Below are positions 1 through 3,917 of a DNA stretch of 5,971 nucleotides, piece after piece (positions within the stretch are counted from its first letter, which is position 1; every line of letters begins with the position of its first letter). The DNA is taken from contig JAFXNY010000141.1 of NCBI GenBank assembly GCA_017529165.1, positions 1 to 5,971 on the forward strand. Reading direction: 5' to 3'. The position numbers and the translations under genes are program-made. The DNA is from Clostridia bacterium (lineage in GTDB: Bacteria > Bacillota_A > Clostridia > Oscillospirales > Acutalibacteraceae). Under the pieces are notes generated by a model that had not been told where the DNA came from, did not search any database, and was given only the letters and a program-made list of their open reading frames with translations.

Positions 1-560
1 ATGTTGGAGGTGCCTGTACATCCGCCTATAACTGCCGCTCTGGCACCGTAATATGCGGCGTCTGCTCCCTGTGCTCTGCGTGCGCCAAACTCCATAACAG
101 GGCGTCCTGCCGCCGCACGCACAATTCGGTTAGCCTTTGTGGCTATTAGCGACTGGTGGTTAATAACGAGTAGTAGCATAGTTTCAAGTATCATACACTG
201 AATTGCAGGGCCTCTTACCGTTACAATCGGCTCTTGGGGGAATATGGGAGTTCCCTCAGGCACTGCCCACACATCGCAGGCAAACTTAAAGTTTTCGAGA
301 TACTCTATAAACTCATTTGAGAACAGATTTAACGAGCGCAAATATTCGATATCACTCTTATCAAAATGCAAATCGTTCATATAATCTATAAGCTGTTCAA
401 CACCTGCCATAATGGCGTAACCGCCGCCGTCAGGCACACGGCGGAAGAACATATCAAAATATGTGGTGGTATCCTTAAAGCGACTGTCAAATATACCGTT
501 TGACATCGTAAGCTCATAAAGGTCCATTATCATTGTGAGGTTTCTGTTATCTATTCGCAT
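1..560 (-). CDS. pncB: Nicotinate phosphoribosyltransferase, N-terminal part (3' end beyond window)
   Basis: Joins nicotinate to PRPP with ATP hydrolysis, giving nicotinate mononucleotide in the Preiss-Handler NAD salvage pathway; cytosolic. I translated 186 codons from the ATG at 560; the frame stays open to the left edge, so the C-terminal half or more is missing. Recognition rests on the N-terminal DLYELTM at residues 13-19, YFDMFFRRVPDGGGYAIMAG at 34-53, the MEFGARRAQG stretch at 156-165, and GGCTGTSN at 179-186, all typical of the NAPRTase family. The catalytic phosphorylated histidine region lies outside the window. Met1 is preferred over Met10 and Met12 because TAAGGAG lies 7 nt upstream and the N-terminus matches the usual RNLTM-DLYELTM pattern. 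It follows argS by 11 bp and is probably translated from the same mRNA. The symbol is by family; Gram-positive genomes sometimes use another name. Confidence 0.93.
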   Translation of the reverse strand, partial: MRIDNRNLTMIMDLYELTMSNGIFDSRFKDTTTYFDMFFRRVPDGGGYAIMAGVEQLIDYMNDLHFDKSDIEYLRSLNLFSNEFIEYLENFKFACDVWAVPEGTPIFPQEPIVTVRGPAIQCMILETMLLLVINHQSLIATKANRIVRAAAGRPVMEFGARRAQGADAAYYGARAAVIGGCTGTSN

Positions 561-567
561 AAAATAT

Positions 568-574
568 CTCCTTA
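568..574 (-). promoter_or_regulatory. Ribosome binding site of pncB, overlapping the argS stop codon
   Basis: The minus strand reads TAAGGAG, with 7 nt between it and the ATG at 560. The TAA is itself the argS stop codon (572-574), so a ribosome ending argS sits on the initiation signal of the next gene. This fixes Met1 as the start and suggests translational coupling. Confidence 0.8.
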
Positions 575-2245
575 CATTTTTTCGGGGGCTTCTATTTTAA
601 GCATACAAAGAACATTTTTAATAACCGTGGCAGTCGCCTTTGATAAAGCAAGGCGGGCGAGGGTTAATTCCTTGTTGTCTCCTACAACACGGCATGCCGC
701 ATAAAACTTATGAAAACGGGTGGCAAGCTCGGTTACATAGTGGGTTATTCTTGCAGGGTCATAAGCCTTGGCGGAGGAGATTATCTCGTCTGTAAGAGCC
801 GAAATATAAAGGATGAGCTCTCGCTCTTCGGGGGCGGTGAGTTTAAGCAGATGAGTTTGTCTTAAATCGGAGATATCTATACCCTCGCTTTTAGCGTTTC
901 TTATTATACTGCAAATGCGTGCGTGGGCATACTGTACATAGAAAACAGGGTTGTTGTTAGATTCGCTTACCGCTAAATCAAGGTCAAAATCAAAATGAGA
1001 ATTGGGTTCTCTTAAATTAAAGAAGAAACGGGCAGCGTCTATCGGCACTTCGTCAAGAAGTGTTACAAGGGTTATTGCTTTGCCCGAGCGCTTGGAGGCT
1101 TTAATAACCTCGCCGTCACGCACAAGACGGACCATTTGCATTATAACGGCATAGAGCCTGTCTGCATCAACACCTAAACAGGTAAGCGCCGCTTTAAGGC
1201 GTGGCACATATCCGTGGTGGTCAGCGCCCAATATATCTATTGCCTTATCAAAGTTGCGCACACAAAGCTTGTTGTAGTGGTAGGCAATATCGGGCACGAT
1301 ATAAGTAGGCAAGCCGTTTGCACGAACGAGCACGAAGTCCTTATCGCAACCGAAATCGGTAGCTCTAAACCAAAGGGCGTCTTCCTCTAAATAGGTGTGA
1401 CCGCTCTGTTTTAGAAGGTTTATGATTTTCTCTGTTTGCCCGCTTTCGTGAAGAGTGCTCTCTCTAAACCAGGTATCATATTTTATGCGGTATTTTTCGA
1501 GGTCACGCTTTAGCTCCTCAATGTTTTTAGGCAATGCGAAATCAACAAGCGCTTTTCGGCGCTCAGCCTCGCTTTTTTCTACAAAGCTATCGCCATGTTT
1601 TTCGGCAAATGCTTTTGCGTGAGCTATAATATCTTCGCCGTGATATGAATCTTCGGGCAATTCTATACCGTCTTTATAAAGCTGTAAATACCTAAGGTCA
1701 AGGCTCAGCGCAAACTTATTTATCTGATTTCCGGCATCGTTTATGTAAAACTCTCGCTCGGTATAATAACCTGCGGCACAAAGTACTGCGGCAAGGCAGT
1801 CACCTAATGCTCCGCCTCGGGCGTTTCCTATATGCATAGGCCCTGTGGGGTTTGCCGAAACAAACTCAACAAGCACACGCTCGCCCTTTCCGAAATCGCT
1901 TTTGCCGTAATCGGCGCCAGACGACAACACATCGCTTATTACATCGGCATAAAACTTGTCCGATAAAAAGAAGTTTATAAAGCCGGGGCCTGCGATTTCG
2001 CATTTTGAAATATAAGTATCACTAAAATCTGCGGCGGCAAGCAATTTTTCCGCTATTGCACGGGGAGCAGATTTAAGCTCTCTTGCCCAAAGGAGTGCGG
2101 CGTTTACCGCAAAATCGCCGTGTTCTCTGTTTGCCGGGGTTTCAATCGAAAACGCCGGCAGCTCTTTTGTGCTGAAAGCCTTTTCTGCGGCAGAGGTTAA
2201 CTCGGATTTTATTTGTTCTTTTGCTTTTTTTACAAGTAATGACAT
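572..2245 (-). CDS. argS: Arginyl-tRNA synthetase
   Basis: Class I synthetase that charges tRNA-Arg with arginine using ATP; cytosolic. The 557-residue length is normal for bacterial ArgRS. Order of parts: N-terminal tRNA-recognition domain (about 1-90, with ANREHGDFAVN at 38-48); Rossmann catalytic core carrying FVSANPTGPMHIGNARGG (128-145), in which HIGN (138-141) is the HIGH signature; the ILGADHHGYVPRL segment (338-350); the KMSKS-like loop as KASKRSG (382-388); and the all-alpha DALR anticodon-binding domain (about 435-557) opening with YVQYAHAR (436-443) and ending in the typical IEAPEKM. The start at 2245 has AGGGAG 6 nt upstream. It lies 2 bp after the DUF1934 gene and 11 bp before the NAPRTase gene, in the murI unit. 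The KMSKS methionine is replaced by alanine; everything else looks intact. No T-box leader precedes it within the operon. Confidence 0.98.
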   Translation of the reverse strand: MSLLVKKAKEQIKSELTSAAEKAFSTKELPAFSIETPANREHGDFAVNAALLWARELKSAPRAIAEKLLAAADFSDTYISKCEIAGPGFINFFLSDKFYADVISDVLSSGADYGKSDFGKGERVLVEFVSANPTGPMHIGNARGGALGDCLAAVLCAAGYYTEREFYINDAGNQINKFALSLDLRYLQLYKDGIELPEDSYHGEDIIAHAKAFAEKHGDSFVEKSEAERRKALVDFALPKNIEELKRDLEKYRIKYDTWFRESTLHESGQTEKIINLLKQSGHTYLEEDALWFRATDFGCDKDFVLVRANGLPTYIVPDIAYHYNKLCVRNFDKAIDILGADHHGYVPRLKAALTCLGVDADRLYAVIMQMVRLVRDGEVIKASKRSGKAITLVTLLDEVPIDAARFFFNLREPNSHFDFDLDLAVSESNNNPVFYVQYAHARICSIIRNAKSEGIDISDLRQTHLLKLTAPEERELILYISALTDEIISSAKAYDPARITHYVTELATRFHKFYAACRVVGDNKELTLARLALSKATATVIKNVLCMLKIEAPEKM

Positions 2246-2247
2246 TT

Positions 2248-2667
2248 TTATCTCCCTAAAACACTGATTTCCACTATATTTTCACTTATCGGGCGCATAT
2301 CTGCATCCAGTGTGTATATCATTTTAATATTTCCTGTTAAATCTTTAAGCGTGTTTTTAATCTCTTTTCCGTAAATGCCGAGCGTAAGACTGCCCTCGGG
2401 CACTGAATAAAAGCAGTTATTACGAACGCCTTTTTCGATTATCAGCTTTGAGCTTATTTCACCGCTTCGCTCGAGTGTTATGCTTTCCTCTCCTGATATT
2501 GTGAGCACGGTTTCAACTTTAGCACCCTTAATTATAGAGTTATCAAGATACGAAAGAATAACTTTTTCGGCTTCTTTATTTATCTTTCCTTCCGCCCAGA
2601 ACTCTACGGTCTCTGTTTCTTTGCCGAGCCCTTGCGTGCTTTTAATCTTTATGATTACATCTTTCAT
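2248..2667 (-). CDS. DUF1934 family protein (YwiB-like), function unknown
   Basis: A 139-residue soluble protein with no signal peptide or membrane segment. I recognise the family from its opening (MKDVIIKIKSTQ), the GEESITLERSGEIS segment (59-72), the basic LIIEKGVRNNCFYSVPEG stretch (75-92) where the family usually has a similar arginine-rich motif before a YxTPYG-like segment, and the closing pattern of alternating strands (LTLGIYGKEI, GNIKMIYTLDAD, ENIVEISVLG). Family members are predicted to form a lipocalin/calycin-like beta barrel; no biochemical role is established that I know of. The ATG overlaps the murI stop as ATGA. There is no well-placed Shine-Dalgarno: the nearest, AGGTGG at 2681-2686, is 13 nt away, so initiation probably depends on termination of murI translation. 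In Bacillus subtilis the homologue ywiB also sits beside argS, so this pairing is long conserved. Confidence 0.85.
   Translation of the reverse strand: MKDVIIKIKSTQGLGKETETVEFWAEGKINKEAEKVILSYLDNSIIKGAKVETVLTISGEESITLERSGEISSKLIIEKGVRNNCFYSVPEGSLTLGIYGKEIKNTLKDLTGNIKMIYTLDADMRPISENIVEISVLGR
2252..2257 (-). promoter_or_regulatory. Ribosome binding site of argS, inside the end of the DUF1934 gene
   Basis: The minus strand reads AGGGAG, followed by 6 nt and the argS ATG at 2245. The site lies in the last codons (Leu-Gly-Arg-stop) of the upstream gene, whose TAA is 2 nt from the argS start, an arrangement favouring coupled translation. Confidence 0.8.
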
Positions 2668-3479
2668 ATTTTTTCAATATCCACCTGGCTTATGGTAACT
2701 TCTTTGGCGCAATCGCCTAAAAATATTTTAACCGTTTTTTCGAAGGTTACAGCTTTATCGCTTACAAAAAATAAATGTTCCGCTTTTTCATTGCTTTCGT
2801 TTTCGGCTAAATTGTTTTGGAGCGTTTGCTTAATGTACTGTGCCGCCGAAAGCCCCATATCGATAAGGCGGACATCAGGCAGGTATTCGCTTATCAGTTC
2901 TTTGAAAACAGGGAAGTGAGTGCACCCTAAAATAAGGGTATCAACTTTACTCTCTTTCATTCCCTTAAGATATTCTTTTACTGTAAGGCGGGCAATTTCG
3001 TTGTGCCTTTGGTACCAACCCTCTTCTGCGAGAGAAACGAGCATTGGCGCCGCCGTTTCAAAAACCTCTGCTTCGGGGGAGAGTTTTTTAATCATATCAC
3101 GGTGAGCGTGACTTTTAATGGTTGCAGGCGTTGCCAAAACACCGATTTTTTTGTTTTTTGTCGCTTCAATCGCCGCTTTAACCGAATGGGAAATCACCTC
3201 AACAAACGGCACAGGCAAATCTTTGCCGGTATTAGCCGCAACGCTCGATACTGTGCCGCAAGCCGCAACAATCATTTTAACGTTTTTTGACAACAAAAAC
3301 CGTTCATCCTGTTTCGCGTACTTTATTATCGTATCTACGCCCTTTGTGCCGTAAGGAACACGGCCGGTATCGCCGAAATAAACAATGTTTTCATTCGGCA
3401 TAAGCTCCATAATTCTTTTTGCAACGGTAAGACCGCCAAGACCTGAATCAAAAACGCCGATAGCACGAGAGTCTGCCAT
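2664..3479 (-). CDS. murI: Glutamate racemase
   Basis: Cofactor-independent interconversion of L- and D-glutamate, supplying D-Glu for the peptidoglycan stem peptide; cytosolic. The 271-residue length is normal. Visible motifs are IGVFDSGLGGLTV (7-19) with Asp11 and Ser12; YFGDTGRVPYG (34-44); the first catalytic cysteine Cys74 in AACGTVSS (72-79); GVLATPATIKS (113-123); and the second catalytic cysteine Cys186 in LGCTHFPVF (184-192) with His188. The Asn that usually follows the first cysteine (ACNT) is Gly here. The start at 3479 has GGAGGTG immediately upstream (GGAGG 6 nt from the ATG). It is the first gene of the unit with the DUF1934 gene, argS and pncB, and has its own promoter downstream of the ireB terminator. 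The paired cysteines and flanking motifs set it apart from aspartate racemase. The alternative symbol racE is used in Bacillus. Confidence 0.96.
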   Translation of the reverse strand: MADSRAIGVFDSGLGGLTVAKRIMELMPNENIVYFGDTGRVPYGTKGVDTIIKYAKQDERFLLSKNVKMIVAACGTVSSVAANTGKDLPVPFVEVISHSVKAAIEATKNKKIGVLATPATIKSHAHRDMIKKLSPEAEVFETAAPMLVSLAEEGWYQRHNEIARLTVKEYLKGMKESKVDTLILGCTHFPVFKELISEYLPDVRLIDMGLSAAQYIKQTLQNNLAENESNEKAEHLFFVSDKAVTFEKTVKIFLGDCAKEVTISQVDIEKI

Positions 3480-3483
3480 AAGG

Positions 3484-3490
3484 CACCTCC
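3484..3490 (-). promoter_or_regulatory. Ribosome binding site of murI
   Basis: The minus strand reads GGAGGTG, close to a full complement of the 16S rRNA anti-Shine-Dalgarno. GGAGG is 6 nt from the ATG at 3479. It is the strongest such site in the window, fitting the first gene of a transcript. Confidence 0.85.
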
Positions 3491-3522
3491 GAATTATAAT
3501 ATATAATATATTTATTCATAAT

Positions 3523-3551
3523 AATATAACATATTCGTCAGTCTTTTTCAA
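3523..3551 (-). promoter_or_regulatory. Sigma-A promoter of the murI-DUF1934-argS-pncB unit
   Basis: On the minus strand, TTGAAA (3546-3551) is separated by 17 nt from TATATT (3523-3528), with a TG one base before the -10, giving an extended -10 element (TGTTATATT). The expected transcription start is near 3516, leaving an AT-rich leader of about 36 nt before the murI ATG. The region between the promoter and the ribosome binding site (about 3491-3522) is nearly pure A/T. The position, just downstream of a terminator and upstream of the first gene, supports the call. Confidence 0.75.
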
Positions 3552-3562
3552 CTGCACAGCAC

Positions 3563-3602
3563 AAAAAAACGGAGATTTTTGCTTCACTTGCAAAAATCTC
3601 CG
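3563..3602 (-). terminator. Intrinsic terminator after ireB
   Basis: On the minus strand, CGGAGATTTTTGC (3590-3602) and GCAAAAATCTCCG (3570-3582) form a perfect 13-bp stem around a 7-nt AAGTGAA loop, followed by seven T (3563-3569). The stem begins 13 nt after the ireB stop codon. No T-run follows it on the plus strand, so it acts in the direction of the genes here. It separates the pheT-ireB transcript from the murI unit. Confidence 0.93.
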
Positions 3603-3615
3603 CAACAAAACCTTT

Positions 3616-3861
3616 TTACGCTGTAAGATAATACCTTACAAGCGACTGCAAAAGCGTATCCCTATCTATCCGCCTTATAAGATTACGGGCGTTCTTATGG
3701 GTCGTGATATAAGTGGGATCTTCAGAGAGAATATAACCGACAATCTGGTTTATCGGGTTGTAGCCTTTTTCCTTTAGTGCATCGTAAACCTCGGTAAGTA
3801 TTCGCCTGATTTCCTGCTCGGTCTGATCGCCGATAGAAAAGGTCATGGTTTTATCGATCAT
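3616..3861 (-). CDS. ireB: IreB family regulatory protein (UPF0297/YrzL)
   Basis: An 81-residue cytosolic protein, full length for the family. The diagnostic block GYNPINQIVGYILSEDPTYI (33-52), followed by the ARNLIRRIDRD helix (58-68) and the closing LVRYYL (74-79), identifies it clearly. In Enterococcus faecalis, IreB is phosphorylated on N-terminal threonines by the PASTA kinase IreK and lowers cephalosporin resistance; it has a small helical dimer fold. Here the N-terminus is MIDKTMTF, with Thr5 and Thr7 as candidate sites, Thr5 being in the conserved D-x-T position. The ATG at 3861 is chosen over Met6 because AGGAG lies 6 nt upstream and the D-K-T segment is conserved. It lies 56 bp after pheT with its own candidate promoter and ends at a strong terminator. 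In many Bacillota this gene sits between alaS and ruvX; here it does not. A role in a kinase pathway in this organism is inferred from the family. Confidence 0.95.
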   Translation of the reverse strand: MIDKTMTFSIGDQTEQEIRRILTEVYDALKEKGYNPINQIVGYILSEDPTYITTHKNARNLIRRIDRDTLLQSLVRYYLTA

Positions 3862-3867
3862 ATTTAT

Positions 3868-3872
3868 CTCCT
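3868..3872 (-). promoter_or_regulatory. Ribosome binding site of ireB
   Basis: The minus strand reads AGGAG with a 6-nt spacer to the ATG at 3861. It decides between Met1 and the in-frame Met6 (ATG at 3846), which would lie about 21 nt from it. Confidence 0.8.
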
Positions 3873-3885
3873 ACCTTTCGTATAT

Positions 3886-3914
3886 ATTGTAACCCTTTTA
3901 GCGCAAAAGTGCAA
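3886..3914 (-). promoter_or_regulatory. Candidate sigma-A promoter of ireB
   Basis: In the 56-bp gap after pheT, the minus strand carries TTGCAC (3909-3914), a 17-nt spacer and TACAAT (3886-3891). The -10 matches consensus at 5 of 6 positions, the -35 at only 3 of 6. The start would be near 3879, giving a leader of about 18 nt with the ribosome binding site inside it. No terminator stands between pheT and this point, so ireB may also be reached by readthrough from pheT. Confidence 0.5.
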
Positions 3915-3917
3915 GGT

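Noticed and set aside
2480..2919. Open plus-strand frames of 72 and 95 codons across the DUF1934-murI junction
   Set aside because: They are antisense to two well-supported genes, show no family resemblance or ribosome binding site, and their composition is that of complement-strand shadow.
3480..3545. A riboswitch or T-box leader ahead of murI-argS
   Set aside because: The predicted leader is only about 36 nt and nearly all A/T, too short and unstructured for either.
3385..3777. A 130-codon plus-strand frame spanning the murI start, the terminator and ireB
   Set aside because: It runs through the promoter and terminator hairpin and antisense to ireB; its protein has no recognisable pattern.
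3901..3912. Possible hairpin (GCACTTTTGCGC on the minus strand) as a pheT terminator
   Set aside because: The arms pair over only four bases with a mismatch and no T-run follows; it overlaps the candidate ireB promoter instead.
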